A stretch of 64,000 nucleotides of DNA from Neopestalotiopsis rosae (GCA_023078685.1 JALGAS010000002.1:2728001-2792000), one strand, 5' to 3'. Shown: positions 23,369-36,388, counted from the stretch's first letter. Program-made: numbers and translations. The notes: generated by a model not told the origin, from the letters alone.

Positions 23369-26007
23369 CTAGACAAGAGTAATAGTGTAGGTACTTCCAG
23401 TAGTCGTCTGAACACTCTCAGCTGCTTCGCCGTCGATCTTGAAACTGGTACCATTCGCCACCCTGACAGCAAGCGTATTGCCAAGCCTCGAGTATATTGT
23501 AGCCTGTGTGAGGGCACCATCCTCCCAACTGATACTCACCTCGAACCCGCCGCGAGCCACGAGACCTGTGACCGACCCCGTCGGGATCTTGTCAGCCAGA
23601 GCCGGGAGCAGATGCACGACGCTCGCGTGACTCTGGAGCAGGGACTCGGTGATGGCAGCCACCACACCAAAGTTGCTGTCGATCTGGAACGTGGTACTGC
23701 CCACGTCAATGGCATTTAGCATGTTGGGCATCACATGACCCTGCAGCAGCTGCTGCGTCTGGTTGTAGAACTGATTGCCGTCGAAGAGGCGGGCGTAGCA
23801 AGCGGCGACCCAGCTCCGAGACCAGCCTGTAGCCGCGCCGCCGGCCGCCAGACGCCGCTCGATGGACACACGCGCGGCGTCGGCCAGGGTCTGGTTCACG
23901 AGCGGAGTGAAGCGGCTGTTGGGGAAGAGGTCCCAGAGGTGGGAGATGTGGCGGTGATCGGGCGCCGCCTCTTCGTAGTCGATTCGCCATTCCTGGATCT
24001 GGCCGTATTGACCAATCTGTGGAGGGCGGAGTCCGTCCAGTAAAGACTGAACATTTGACAGGACATCATCATCCGTGGTTGAGATGCCTAAATCGGACGC
24101 AATAGTAAGGACATTGGTGAAAAACTCCCGAAGGAGAGACGTGTCCATGGTGGGAGAGAAATCGATCGACGCGTCCTGTCCGGCGACGGACATGTTATCC
24201 GGTATAACGAAGCTGTTTTCGGGGGATATCGAGGGGCCGCTGGTAGTATAGCCATCAAACTCAAACAAGTAACAGTTCCAGAAAGCTGCAGCGTCGTAAA
24301 AAATACCCCAAGCCGTATCCTGGAGGAAATCCTTGTCGCCTGTAAAGCGGTAATGCTCCATCATATGGCTCAATAGCCAGAGGTTCGACATTGGCCACAT
24401 TGTCCACTCAGTTCCACTGCCACAATATATCAGGGCTGAAGTCCTTGAATGGGGAAAACAAAATCATATCCAAGTCTATCATTGATGTTACCTGGAATAC
24501 AATAAAATAAATACTCACTTGTCATGCGGAACAGCATCGCCCCAGAGATCGTGATTGTGGTGTGTGACGTAGCCGGGGCAGCCATACATGCGCTCAGCAA
24601 CTTCTGATCCTCGCTCGCGGCCTCGTGCCATGAGATCCCACAGTGGTCGGAGTGTATCAATGAGATTCGTGGGTTCGGCGGGCCAGTAGTTCATTTCAGT
24701 GTTGATATTAATGGTGTACTTGCCTCCCCTGATTATCCAATTAGAGCGTGGATCACAACGGCAGGATGTCACTTACCAAGGCGGAGAGTAATTGTCATTC
24801 CAGATACCTTGCAAGTTGGCGGGGACACCAAGACCCGTACCCCCAGTATCGCGCGACGCCGCAACTAGAAGATGCCTTCCGAACTGGTATGCCAATGACA
24901 CAAATTGGGGGTCGACATCTGGATCTGCTTGGTAGTTGAGGATTCTTTCATCCGTGGCGACTAGACCGACGTCGCCGCTTGACCCGATGTCGAGTGTCAC
25001 TCGCCCTACCAGTTCACTATGATCAATGATGGCTTGTGACTTCAGATCATCGAAACCAGTCGACACTGCGTCTGCAAGCTTGTTTGTAACAGACTCCTTG
25101 TATAGCTCTTGACTAGACCATTGGAACTCAGTCTCGGTGTCATAGAAGAGATCGACCACAGTAGCACCAGTAATCGCTAGAGATGTGCCGTTGACAGTGA
25201 TATCTGCAAATGATTAGTTAAGCTACCGCCATCACCATTGTACTCGTTGTTTTTTTACTGACCACCATCCGCCACGACACGAACACCGGAAGAGAATGCG
25301 ATGGAACCTGCGTCATCACCTCCAACATCCTGTGTAATGGTGTTGTTGTCGACTGAGGCTCCCTGCCACAAAACGCCCTGACTGCGCCAGAGGGCAACAT
25401 TGACGCTCAAAGCTCCCTCCTGGCTAGCATTCAACCTGACAGCAATGGCACCACTCGGGAACTGAGCTATAGCCTCGCGACTGTCTTTCGTCAGCGAGTT
25501 TGCACCGTCAGATACCTCTACCGAGACTCACCTGTACGTAACCCCATTGTAGTCGTAAGTAACTCCAACATTCCCGTCGAGGGTGTCCAACCAACGTTCA
25601 TAATTCTCCCACTCGCCTTCGGAGTGGTCAAAGTCCAGGAGAAGATTGTTGGTCACGCTGTAGGCCCTGTTCGTCGTTGGAATTCCCGCCATGTCCTCCA
25701 GGACCAGCTGTCCGGCATCCGTCAGATTGCCGTCGGCGATCAGTTCCCGGATCTTGGGAAATGCTTCTAGCGAGGCATTGTTTATACGGTCCTGAAACTC
25801 GCCGCTCCACACTGAAATTTCGTTCAGGGTGATATTCTCGACAGCGGATCCCCAGACCAGCGCTCCAATGCGCCCGTTTCCAATCGCGAGACCTGTGCTG
25901 AAGTTGGCCCCGGGCTCGTCATACCACAGATGCCGAGAGGCATCATAGCCGTGGACGAGGTGGGAAGCCCCACAAGCGAGCAGCGACAAGTCTAGCAAGA
26001 GGCGCAT
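23369..26007 (-). CDS. GH95 family alpha-L-fucosidase, secreted
   Basis: Five exons: 26007-25532, 25480-25263, 25203-24777, 24728-24519 and 24416-23369; introns of 51, 59, 48 and 102 bp; 792 residues, the usual family length. MRLLLDLSLLACGASHLVHG is a signal peptide, which fixes the start. Family knowledge: GH95 enzymes are inverting 1,2-alpha-L-fucosidases (some 1,2-alpha-L-galactosidases) acting on xyloglucan side chains or glycans. Seen: the N-terminal LAIGNGRIGALVWG...LNEISVWSGEF block, NTEMNYWPAEPTN in exon 4, HHNHDLWGDAVP near residue 433 (Asn pair of the catalytic region), and DHRHISHLWDLFP near 597 preceded by the Glu position expected for the acid. The second intron uses an unusual GTCAGT donor. 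TATAAAT about 105 bp upstream of the ATG and a GCGGGG (CreA-type SYGGRG) hexamer at 26199 are candidate control sites. Confidence 0.92.
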
Positions 26008-27268
26008 GGTGAGGTTCTCTACAAGCTTGACACGGCTTATTGATGGCGACACCGTGATGCTTGGCATGGATTTGACCAACTACAAGTACCAGTGCGGGAC
26101 TGGTAGCGATTTATAGTTATTTACAGATTCTCCATGACAGGCCGGAGCCGCGGAGGGAAACCCGGGTTCGTGCGGCAATACTATTACGAGGTAACATTGC
26201 GGGGGGAAGATATGCTCGATCGAAAAATGACACAATCGGAGTTGCATCCGCGAGTTCCATCCCGGCTATAACAACATGGCGACCAGAAGGCCAGTCGACC
26301 AGGCCATAGTCCAAAGAAACGACGGCGTTGTCAAGTGGTACCAGAGCAGCATTAGGAGAGGAGAAGGTTGACGCAGAGACCATTGCCGACGCTATTGGAG
26401 TTTGCCATTGGAGTTTGAATTCCGCGAATCAGAGCCCTGTATTACCCCTCAACAATACAATATACAGTATGTATATGCCCACACGAGACCAGGATTGGAA
26501 GAATGTTTTCACAGATTTAACGTCTCCTCTACGAATCACATACTATGCGTCATAGTGCAGCATTCTGGTAGCACGAACAAGTCTGGGCGGATGATTAAAA
26601 AATGTAAGTACAATTGTATGCAGAGACTGGAAGAAAAATTGTCTGTTCCAAGCCACAACCTCGGCCTCAACAATTCGAACGTCTGGCTGGCGACAAGCGT
26701 TCTGAGAAGTTCAAACTCATACGAACGGGGTACTGTGGTCATGGCAAACAGATCTTGTGGTTAAATACATGATGAATAAAGAGGATGCATGTGTGCTTCA
26801 AATCGCAGAATGCATGTAAGTGTTGACGCCTCTCTTCTCTGACTAAAAGAAGGGAATCCTAAGGTGTACAGGTTAAATTAGATAAAATAGAGTTAGCAAT
26901 ATCGTAAGGGGATTAGCATATATCATCAACTTGCGCTTCTTCTTATTTCTTTGTATAGTATATCAACGATTTGTCTTACTTATTTGCTTGAATACTATGA
27001 ACCCTACATATATACTACCGGCTTATCAGCTACCTAGCCATTTTGGGAAACTTTGTACTCTGAAATCCCCACTAAAAAGTCGAGCACGCAAAAGCTCCAA
27101 CTAACGGAGCACTTTGGATCGTCACCAACGGATCCGATGCCGGCAGACTTGTCAGAGAACACAGAGGCCCGAGCCTCGACGCTCCGAACGTGAAGAAGCG
27201 CAACGAGCGACACTCCGGAAACAGACAGACGCATCCTCCTCCTCCACCACCCAATCGCGTCGCTGAAG
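26008..27268. promoter_or_regulatory. divergent intergenic region, GH95 gene and SAM carrier
   Basis: The two genes are transcribed away from this 1.26-kb interval. On the GH95 side there is a TATAAAT (minus strand, near 26110) and one CreA-type GCGGGG at 26199-26204. On the carrier side the last 100 bp are C-rich, as in many housekeeping fungal leaders. No gene is seen inside. Confidence 0.4.
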
Positions 27269-28192
27269 ATGTCGTCGGCAGCCAAACCATCTCAGCCCCC
27301 CTTTGCGACCGCCCTCGTGGCCGGCGGCCTGGCCGGAACCACTGTCGACCTCTCGCTCTTCCCCCTCGACACCCTCAAGACGCGACTCCAGTCCGCCGCT
27401 GGGTTCTTCCCCTCGGGTGGCTTCAGCGGCATCTACAGGGGTATTGGCTCGGCGGTCGTGGGCTCCGCCCCTGGCGCAGCCTTCTTTTTTTGCACATACG
27501 AGGGCGTCAAGAGCGCGCTGGCCTCGCGGAGGCGGCGGCAGCAGGACGACCTATTGCTGCTGTCGGGCTCGGCGGATGATGGACTCCACGCGAGACAGCA
27601 GAACAGCCGCTGGGCCGAGCCCGCTGAACACATGATCGCCGCGAGCCTGGGCGAGGTGGCCGCGTGCGCCATCCGGGTGCCCACCGAGGTCATCAAGCAG
27701 CGCGCGCAGGCCGGCCTCCACGGCGGGTCGAGCTCAGCCGCGCTGGGCGCCATCCTGGGGCAGTACAAGACGACGGGCCTCGCCAGCGTATGGAGGGAGC
27801 TGTACCGGGGCTGGGGCATCACCGTCATGCGCGAGGTGCCGTTCACCATCATCCAGTTCCCGCTGTGGGAGGCGCTCAAGGCGTGGGGCCGGAGCCGCAA
27901 GGGCGACGACAGGACCGAGGTCAGCGCGGCCGAGAGCGCCCTGTACGGAAGCATTGCGGGCGCGGTGGCTGCCGCGACCACGACGCCGCTTGATGTGCTC
28001 AAGACGCGGATCATGCTTTCTAAGGAGCGCGTAGGCGTCCTTCCCTTGTTGAGGAGCATACTAAAGACTCATGGCGTACGGCCCTTTTTTGCTGGTATTG
28101 GGCCCCGTGTTGGCTGGATCAGTGTTGGAGGCGCCATCTTCCTGGGGAGTTACCAGTGGGCAGTGAACGCACTGCAAGGAAATGTCCTGTAG
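27269..28192 (+). CDS. PET8: mitochondrial S-adenosylmethionine carrier (PET8/SLC25A26 type)
   Basis: Intronless, 307 residues. It has the threefold mitochondrial carrier repeat with signatures PLDTLKTR (residues 32-39), PTEVIKQR and PLDVLKTR, each at the end of an odd-numbered helix. The N-terminal block GGLAGTTVDLSLFPLDTLKTRLQ...GGFSGIYRGIGSAVVGSAPGAAFFF and the VPTEVIKQRAQ segment match the SAM-carrier subfamily, which exchanges cytosolic SAM for S-adenosylhomocysteine across the inner membrane to supply mitochondrial methylation, biotin and lipoate synthesis. A hydrophilic insert of about 35 residues (around 95-130, RRRQQDDLLLL onward) is longer than in yeast. The ATG at 27269 sits in an AAGATG context after a C-rich leader. 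Function is assigned by family similarity only. Confidence 0.88.
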   Translation: MSSAAKPSQPPFATALVAGGLAGTTVDLSLFPLDTLKTRLQSAAGFFPSGGFSGIYRGIGSAVVGSAPGAAFFFCTYEGVKSALASRRRRQQDDLLLLSGSADDGLHARQQNSRWAEPAEHMIAASLGEVAACAIRVPTEVIKQRAQAGLHGGSSSAALGAILGQYKTTGLASVWRELYRGWGITVMREVPFTIIQFPLWEALKAWGRSRKGDDRTEVSAAESALYGSIAGAVAAATTTPLDVLKTRIMLSKERVGVLPLLRSILKTHGVRPFFAGIGPRVGWISVGGAIFLGSYQWAVNALQGNVL

Positions 28193-29982
28193 TGGTCCCA
28201 ATTTTCTGTCGCCAGCATGCTTTGTTCATGCCAGGTTGTATAAAATATCAAGTGTACAAAACTTCCTAGAAGAAATAGAGCCATAGACGGAGTCCACGAC
28301 ATGTGTAATTTCAGCACAGCATCACACCTTCAAAGCGCAGCGAAATGGCAGATTCTGCATGAGAATTGGATCATCGTATTGTAAGGTTCTTGCAGGTGGT
28401 CAACGGGACGCGTCAGACCAGGGAGAGTGCGGCAAACCATTGTATCATCGATAATACACGAATAATGAGCTTGGAGGCATGTCCCCTGGATGTTGAGAAC
28501 CAGAAAAAAAAAACATACTCAAACGTTGATTAGCTCATCTGTCAGTATAGCCAGATGTAGATGTACTCTTCAGCGCTAGGTGGGGTTGTCTGGCCTTTCT
28601 TGCTTCGTTGCTACATAGCTCGATACTTACCATGAAGTTATGGTGTAGGCCAGCTTTATTGATTTCTGTCTATACAATATGCTCTGCTTGACGCAAGCAC
28701 AATAACAGAGACATCACCCGCGATCATCCGAAGGCGGTGAACTGTCAATAGTTGCTCTTCTACCCAGAGGGCGAGGCGTCTTTGTTACCAGATGGGGACA
28801 TTGATAGTCGTTTCGGAGATTTGGTGCGTCATGAGAAGGCAGATACTGCACAGTCGTATTTCAGGTAAGTGGTTTAGGTCGGGTATGTGGGCATGATACC
28901 TGGAGTCTGCTGCAGTGACAACCAAGACACAAAATACTACCCATGATAGAATCCTTCTGTGCGTGTGTTGAGTGAAATGAATGATTTTGAGCAAGATGAC
29001 GACGATGGATCGGAATTGACGCACAAATGGGTTGATCGTCGTTCAGATTCGTACTGATGCAGCAGTAGAAGGTGTAAGCGAAACCTGTGACCTCTACCCC
29101 ATCTTTGGTTTCGACTCCAGTCTCCGGACATTGGACGAAGCAGCTAAAGGTAAGCGGACCGGGGACACGGCGCACCAACAGGACGATACAGGCCATGCAG
29201 ACATGCCTTAGCGTTGCCAACGGGCTGGGATCAGCAGGGCCCAGCTTAGCCAGTGCTCCAAAGAACCCCTCGAGACTACGCTGCTACGACCAACCAACAG
29301 CGCTGAAAACACTGGGGATGGGGAAAAGGGCACCAGGGCCCCTGGGGCTTATTGGAGCTGCGAGGGAGCTCGGCCTGGAAGGGGGGAAAGTCTGGGGGGC
29401 TAATGAAGGCATGGCCTGGACGTTGGCAGCGTCATTCTGTCACCGTAACCACGCAGTAGAACGCAGTAGCGCGGAATCTCTTTGGAAGCTTCCGCAGGTT
29501 CTGGCAAGTCTGGCAGCAGCACCCATTCAAACCTTCCCTGGGAAAAGGCTGCATTGGGAACTGTACTGTTGCATCGGCTCCGGCCACTTGAGTCCAACCA
29601 CCAACGATCGAGAACACCCCAGAGACCCCCGAAAGAAAGGAACAGCAGCTCGGCGGGAGTGCTAAAAAGTAAGCAGGAAGGAAGGAAGCAAGCAACAAGC
29701 TCAGCTCAGCTTCAACGCCGAGCCCCAAGCCAAGTCCAGATTCAAGCCATCTCATCAATTCGCTCCCCCCAACCCAACATATATGCACCTAAGCTTCTTC
29801 CCACTTCCTAATCACGGCAAGTGTAGGCGCAATAACGACTCCGGCGATATTATTGTTTTCCATCCCGTGCGTGCGCTGCGCTGCGCTCATTCTCTCGATA
29901 CTATATCAACTCACCAAAGAGTACCTCGCAGTCGCGGCATAAGCAAGTCTGCATGATTGTAAAGTAACCCCTCCCAGTCGTC
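28193..29982. other. 1.8-kb spacer between SAM carrier and WDR48-like gene
   Basis: 3' region of the carrier (TATAAAATATC soon after the stop may serve polyadenylation) and promoter of the WD40 gene. Several overlapping short frames on both strands around 28.8-29.8 kb lack motifs. No gene supported. Confidence 0.5.
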
Positions 29983-32900
29983 ATGGCCAAAAAGGCACGT
30001 CAGAGGATAAGCTATGGTGCGTCTGCCCGTCTCTTTGCAATCAATGCTGTGAAATCCAAAACCCCGCATCCAATCTCATCCCATCCATTCATCTATTCTC
30101 GACCGGTCTCGCGTTCCCGAGTCGAGTCCGCATTCCCGAGACAAAACGCTGTCCATTCGTTCCGATCCATCTTACATATCTGACCCGGTCCTCCCGAAAT
30201 ATAGTATGCGAGCTCGACCACACCTCCTCAGGCGGCCACAGACTAGGAGTCAATGGCTTGGCTGTTGACCCGAATAATGCTATCCTGTAAGCTCTTGCCA
30301 GCTATTCCGGGCGCCGGCGCCCTGCTCTGCCTTACCCTCCCGAGACTCCAAACCCCAATCTTCTAACGTCGCAATCGATACAGCTACTCCGGAGGACGAG
30401 ATGGCGTTGTGTGCGCCTGGGATTTGAGCGCTGTAGATGCCACCTCGGACGCCAAATCAAAGTCGGCGACCAAATTCCGCGCCTCAACTCAGGCGCATAC
30501 CCATTGGGTCAACGATATCGCCCTGGCCGCTAATAACACTGCTCTGGTATCTGCCTCCTCCGATCTGACCGTCAAGATATGGCGACCACTGGACGGCGAG
30601 ACCGAAGCCCATACCCTGGGTGAACATACCGATTATGTAAAGTGTCTCGCAGCCCCCATCGGCGGCGATTGGGTTGCATCCGGTGGCCTCGACAGAAAAA
30701 TCTATCTATGGGACATCAACGGCAAAGGCCAGTCGCTGGGAATCGATGTCAGTGGCGAGGAAGTCAAAGAGAAGGGATCTGTGTATGCCCTCAGTGCTAG
30801 TCGTACTATACTGGCAAGTGGAGGGCCGGAATCTGTTGTTCGATTGTGGGACACCAAGTCTGGTAAAGGCATTACTAAGTTCGTTGGCCATACCGACAAT
30901 GTTCGCTCCATTCTCGTCAACGAGGCGGGTGACACCGTCATGACTGCAAGTTCGGACCAAACGGTCAAGGTCTGGAGTGTCACAGCAGGACGATGCATGT
31001 ACACATTCACCATGCACAACGACAGTGTGTGGTCCTTGTTTTCGGATCACCCAGATCTCGGCATTTTCTACAGTAGTGATCGCTCTGGCTGGGTAGTCAA
31101 GACTGACGTCAGGGGGGTGTCGGACATGGATGAGGGTCTTTCCGTTGCCGTGGCCCAAGAGCACAATGGCGTGGGCAAAATTGTTGCCTCTCATGACTGG
31201 ATATGGACCGCCAGCACGAGTTCATCAATCAACAGGTGGAGGAACGTCGAAACCGGTCCAGACGCACAACTTCCCGACGCATACAAACGTGCTCGAGCGA
31301 GTAGCACATCCTCAAAGACTCAACAACCGCCATCGGCGATAATGAATGGCACAAATAAGAAGGAGATATCACCAAAGTCTATTCTTAAGATATCGCATAC
31401 TGCCAGATTCCCACCGACCATATCAAGTCCATCCGATCCTAATCTGGAAACGCCCACAGCAAACAGGGCATCCGTGCTTTTGGAACCTGAGGCACATGAT
31501 ATAGAGCCTCTGGATCACTTGCCGGAGGAGACAATTGAAGGTCAAAATGGCTTGGTGAAACATAAGCTCCTCAATGACAGACGACGCGTTCTCACGCTGG
31601 ACACGGCAGGAGACGTGCTGTTGTGGGACTTGATCAAGGTATTTCACAATATATTTGCGGAACTCGTCGAAGAGTTGCTAACCCTCTGCAGTGTGAAGTC
31701 ATTCAGAGGTATGGAAAGAAGCACCTCGAGGATGTTGAACCCGAGGTCAACACATTGGAAGCTGTCGCTCCCTGGTGCTCTATTGACACTAGTTCTGGAA
31801 ACTTGACGGTCGTGCTCGAGCCATTCAACTGCTTTGATGCTGAAATGTATGCGGATGAGCTGGCGTTGGAAGAGCCCGTCCAATTCCGAGATGATCAGAG
31901 AAGTATGACCATTGACTTTCAACCTTCAAATCAGCATTTATTAACTGGTTCACAGTCAATCTTGGAAGATGGGTCTTGCGTTATCTGTTTGCCGGCTTGA
32001 TCGATCAAGAGATTAAAAAGGACGAAGCATACAGGCAAAAGCTCAACGAAAGTGTAGAGCGCCGCTTGGCTGCAGCGAGGGTCAACCCACCTCTGTCGAT
32101 CCCTATCCCGCCCATACCAGATTTTGATGAAAGCGGCTCGAACGTGGTGACGCCAAGGGCTAACGGTGCCTACCCGGCCATGACTCCCGGTCTAGCGATA
32201 GGAGTAGCTACGCCCGGCCCGCATGGGCACTTGCCAGGCGTTCCCGAAGGCTCTGCCCTTACTCCTGGTACACCTCACGAGAAGCGTTCTTCTACGAGTC
32301 GACCGTCTGCAGAAGATTACTTTGCAGGCGGTATCAGTTCTGCGGATGCCCCGGCAAAAGCTGCCGCCGCAGAGCCAGCCAAGGACGAAACACCAAAGAC
32401 GCCAGTGACAGATATCAAGGAAAAGGAAAAGGACACCACCAAGTCGCCAACTGCGTTTGGCAAGAAGTTCCGTATGGGCATGTCTTTTGGGAGTAAGAAG
32501 CTTGGAAGATCCTCATCGTCGACACAGCCTGAGAAGCCAGTCGTGGTAGAGGAAAAGAAGGAAGAAGAAAACAAGTCAGAATCTTCATCGAATCACGAAA
32601 AGGAGGTGGACGATAGCTTTTATGGCGTGATTCAAAAGATCCGCAACGAGTACGAAAAGCAACTCCTCGACAAACCGGATCAGCTTGTCGAGACCAGAGT
32701 CACACCAAGCTTGCCTATTGACACACCAGTATTGAAGTTACCGCCCGGAACCCGCATTATCATACAGGAAGAAATGTCAGGTGGTAGTGCCAACCTGTAC
32801 CGGGGCACTGTTGAAACAGTGGGCAGAGATGCAGATATCATTGAGCAGAAAGCTCCAATGTGGCTGGGTGAAGTGCTTTTGACGGTAAGACCCGTGATCC

Positions 32901-33414
32901 ATAGTGCGGAGAATGAAACGTTGAACGCTAACAATTTCAGAATGCCATACCGCCGAAGGACCCTGTCAAGGTCTCTTTTATCCTTCATCCCTGGGACAAC
33001 GCACTGCCCACCCTGACGGCAACGGATGGCAACAATCGCTTAAATGCCAATAGGATGCTTCGTGTGAAGAAGATTCTTGCCTATATTGCTGAACGAATTG
33101 ACCCGTCATGGGATGAGTCAGACGAGGATTCTCTGAAACCTGAAGAGTACCTAGAGCTGTATTGCAACGATCAAGTAAGAATCATGACCCTGTAATATGT
33201 GTACTTTCAGATCTAACATAGTCGACAGTTGCTCCCAATCACGATGAGCCTTGCAACATTGCGGGCACATGTATGGAAAGGTGGCAATGACGTGGTCCTA
33301 CACTACAAGGCAAACGGCCGAAAGGAGCTTCCCAAAGAATTGCCCAAGCCCGCAGAGCAACAACCCGCAGCCTCAGAACCGGCCGAAGCTGTACCTACCG
33401 GTGTTGCTGAATAG
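29983..33414 (+). CDS. WDR48/UAF1-type WD40 protein, deubiquitinase activator
   Basis: Seven exons: 29983-30016, 30205-30286, 30384-31638, 31692-31902, 31956-32884, 32941-33174, 33229-33414; total 976 residues. The first three exons join to RQRISY...[33 protein letters not shown], which is the family's start. Seen: an N-terminal beta-propeller of WD repeats to about residue 330 (for example [35 protein letters not shown]), a middle part with the YADEL...[20 protein letters not shown] segment rebuilt over intron 4, a Pro/Ser/Lys-rich disordered part, and a C-terminal ubiquitin-like fold (DUF3337; VSFILHPWD...[17 protein letters not shown]). Family knowledge: human WDR48 and fission yeast Bun107 bind and activate USP1/USP12/46-type ubiquitin proteases. 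The partner is not in this window. The first exon is only 34 bp. Confidence 0.92.
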
Positions 33415-35254
33415 TGTCATCCATGCTGTATTCTTTGTTTCCCCGGGCTTGACTATATACTGAATTCATTGAGGAGCAGCCAGCCCACAAGCCAGCGAAG
33501 CGAATAAATAAAGATACCACCATTTTCAGCGCCACTGCCTTTCTATACAACATATCAATGAACCTTTTTAATCTCTTACTCACGAAGCCATGAAGCGAGC
33601 GCGGTGAATACCAATAGCCTCTGTACCCTAGATAACTAGTAATCGCCCATCGTTTGCGATTCAATCACTGGGTGGGCAAACACGGCCGAGGCGGCTCTAC
33701 TCAAAAAGCTGACAACCAGGTATCTGACGCACGCAAGTTTATAAGTGGCGTTCCTGGGATCCTGAGCAGCTGAGTGCCTGATACCTAGGAGATGAGTGGC
33801 TCGGAAGGAAGATGCATTCTGATTGCTTACGTTGCCATCGGCGTTTGTGCCAGGTTTGTTCGAGCGCTGCTGCTTCGTATTGTAAGTAACACAGGCTTGT
33901 TGCGCCACAAAGACGTACGAATAACCGGAACAATGTGACCAGCTATTGCGGGGAAATGATTGTTATTATTAGATCATAGTCCCAGTTTGGTGGTGGCAAG
34001 AGGGTAGTGGCTGGTGGAAATGCAGAGGGCCACAAGGGCTAGATCTTGATCTTGTCTCTAAGACCAAAGCTAAGCTATTGGGCCATGAGCTAATTGTGTT
34101 TGTTTGTGAGCCGGCAGTGCTAGTAGGTGATCGGGGAGTTTGAGAAGAGGGCATTGGCCATTTCCCCACTTCCAAAAGGACGACGAGGCGGTGGTGGACG
34201 ATCGACGGCCAGGTCTGTTTTGCCTGTCTGTTGTTTGTTTGTTGACAATGTCGTATGCTTACAGAGTAGCTTTGAGTAGGTCTGGTAGCAAAAGTAGGTA
34301 CCAGGTTCATACGGGGTTGTGTCAGATCAGGTCAGACACAGGCTAACTTCAACTCCTGCCAGACAGGCATAGACAGATCATACATTATGTACGAAGCATG
34401 CACGAGGTCCTGCAAAAGGCAGCCACCAATGCTCATCCAAATATTTGCCAACGGGCTGCGGGTTGCGGATCGCGGGTTGCAGGTTCCCAAATGGCTACAC
34501 GGGCATAAGGCAATCTCCCGCAGAACCTAAGAGTTCCGAGTGGAAACAGGGCACCACACATGTGCACACACGCAAGAACCACATGTTTTGTTACATGATC
34601 TTCTGGCACATGGGATTGGTTTAATCGTCTGTGGCTCAGTCATATACGAACTATTGCACTGTGTTCCTCGATTTCTCTCTCGCCATTTTCTTCGTATATG
34701 ATCCAGACGAATCAAAGCTGGTCTCTTCTTCAAAAAGGAAAACAGGTTGTTTGTACGTGGTGTGCTATTTGTTTCTTTTCTTTGCCATCCCATCCAAGAT
34801 CATTGCCATTTGAGCTTTTGCGGCGCTCACTAGCGTCCAGGACTCCAGAGCTATTTTATGCTCGTGTCTCAGTTTCACAAACGACTTGTTTTCACTATAG
34901 CGGTGCCTCGGGTGCTTTGCGGTGGAGGTCCGCCGTTGGACGTTGAAGCGGATTGATGATGTAGGGACAGGCATTTTATTTACGCTACCAGTACATTTGG
35001 CGTACTCATACTTTTCAGCAATATCCAAGATACAGCGAGAGAAAATCAAGGAAGGACGATGAACTAAAAGCAAAGCAGCTATCGGGCATATTGAAAGTAC
35101 GGTTACCATTAAACATAAAAAAAAAAAAAGATGGACAGGCAAACAGACGAAAATATGCATATCTTGTATTTGCCATGCTTGATTTCTTGTCCCGTTTGCT
35201 TGTTTTGCATAGTACGATGGACACAGAATTGTCCCCCATTACCCCCCTGGCCCC

Positions 35255-35304
35255 CAGCTTGCCCAGCTTGCCCAGCTTGCCCAGCTTGCCCAGCTCGCCC
35301 AGCT
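35255..35304. repeat. 9-bp minisatellite, unit CAGCTTGCC
   Basis: Four perfect units, one with a single change and a partial sixth. If read on the minus strand it would give Gly-Gln-Ala triplets, but no gene supports that reading. Confidence 0.85.
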
Positions 35305-35957
35305 CTGATCTCCCCCGGATACGCTCGGCTATAGTGCATTAGCGTGGCTGCGCCGCCCTAGCACGACATCCGCAATGTTGGAATTAGAGTCGAGCTAGTA
35401 TACACGGTGAAGTCATCCTTTGCTTACTTTCAACACCCTGAACGTTCCATGATCTGCGGTCTCTCCCAATTACACGGACTGGACAGAGCTTGGCCAGGCT
35501 CAAGCCCACCCCGCCTCCACTCTTAACCAGAAAAATACTGTGGAATGTTTATGCCCGGGAGGGAGCAGCGCAGAGCATTGGCAGGGCACCCGCAGTGGCA
35601 CTGGTCGTGTTTTCCAAGTGCCATGCAAGCCATGCCCAGGCGCAGACTCCTGCTGCTACTGATACTGCTAAGACGCACTGAAGCTTCTTTGACTCCAGCC
35701 TGTCTGTCTGTCTGCTGTCCAGCTCTGACCAGCCAGCAGTCCGGCAGGTGATTCGCAGCTTTGTCCACTCGTCCCTTTTTGTGATTTGCCAAAGAAGAAT
35801 ATGCTCGGTTGCCAAGCTGACCAAGGCCCTCCCCTGCAGCAGTCGCAGAAAGTCCGCCTCAATGCTCAGCTTGTTTTTGCTCAAGGTTCCCAGGCCACTC
35901 AGCGGCCGAAACAGCGGCTCGAGAGGCAGAACGGCTGGCACGGCAATGTCCTTTGCA

Positions 35958-35993
35958 GTACCTCTCGTACCTCTCGTACCCTTCGTACCCTCT
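35958..35993. repeat. 9-bp minisatellite, unit GTACCTCTC
   Basis: Two perfect and two diverged units in the same intergenic stretch as the repeat at 35255. Confidence 0.75.
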
Positions 35994-36388
35994 TGAGCCC
36001 CAATGACGGTATCCATCATGTCATCTTGCTCGATCGAGCCCCCGAGCTTACCACAAAGGACGTCACTTTGAGGAGATGCCAAGGGGCTTGTTCCTCGTGC
36101 GCTCCGTCTTGCTTCAAGGTAGTTCCCAGGAGGCCCAGAAACCTTAGCATGAAGCTCTGTTCGAGGCGGGAGATCCTCCTAGGTATATATAAACAAATGA
36201 TCCCACGTTTGTCTTCACGACCTCTTAACTTTTTGCCTATTCCATATACAATCCTAATTTGATCATCGATCCTTGAAATACTTCCAAGCCAGAAACTTGC
36301 CATACGTTCCTCGTTTCTAGCCCATACCAGTCTTTACTACCATCTCTCAAAAAAAAAAAAAAGGATATATCAAACCAATATCGCCAAG

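Larger units (their letters stand above)
33415..36388. other. 3-kb gene-free stretch with two minisatellites
   Basis: 3' region of the WDR48-like gene and promoter of the GPI-protein gene. It holds two 9-bp-unit tandem repeats (35255 and 35958), an A12 run near 35110 and an A14 run at 36349-36362, 26 bp before the GPI-protein ATG. A 177-codon minus-strand frame (35549-36082) has no family features and overlaps plus-strand frames; not called. Confidence 0.5.

Noticed and set aside
27433..28059. 208-codon minus-strand frame opposite the SAM carrier
   Set aside because: Antisense shadow; the plus strand has all three carrier signatures.
35549..36082. 177-codon minus-strand frame with Gly-Thr-Arg repeats
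   Set aside because: The repeats come from a minisatellite; the frame overlaps plus-strand frames and lacks any domain.
36349..36362. A14 run before the GPI-protein gene as a retroposition mark
   Set aside because: No duplicated flanks and the gene is preceded by an ordinary leader; a plain homopolymer is enough.
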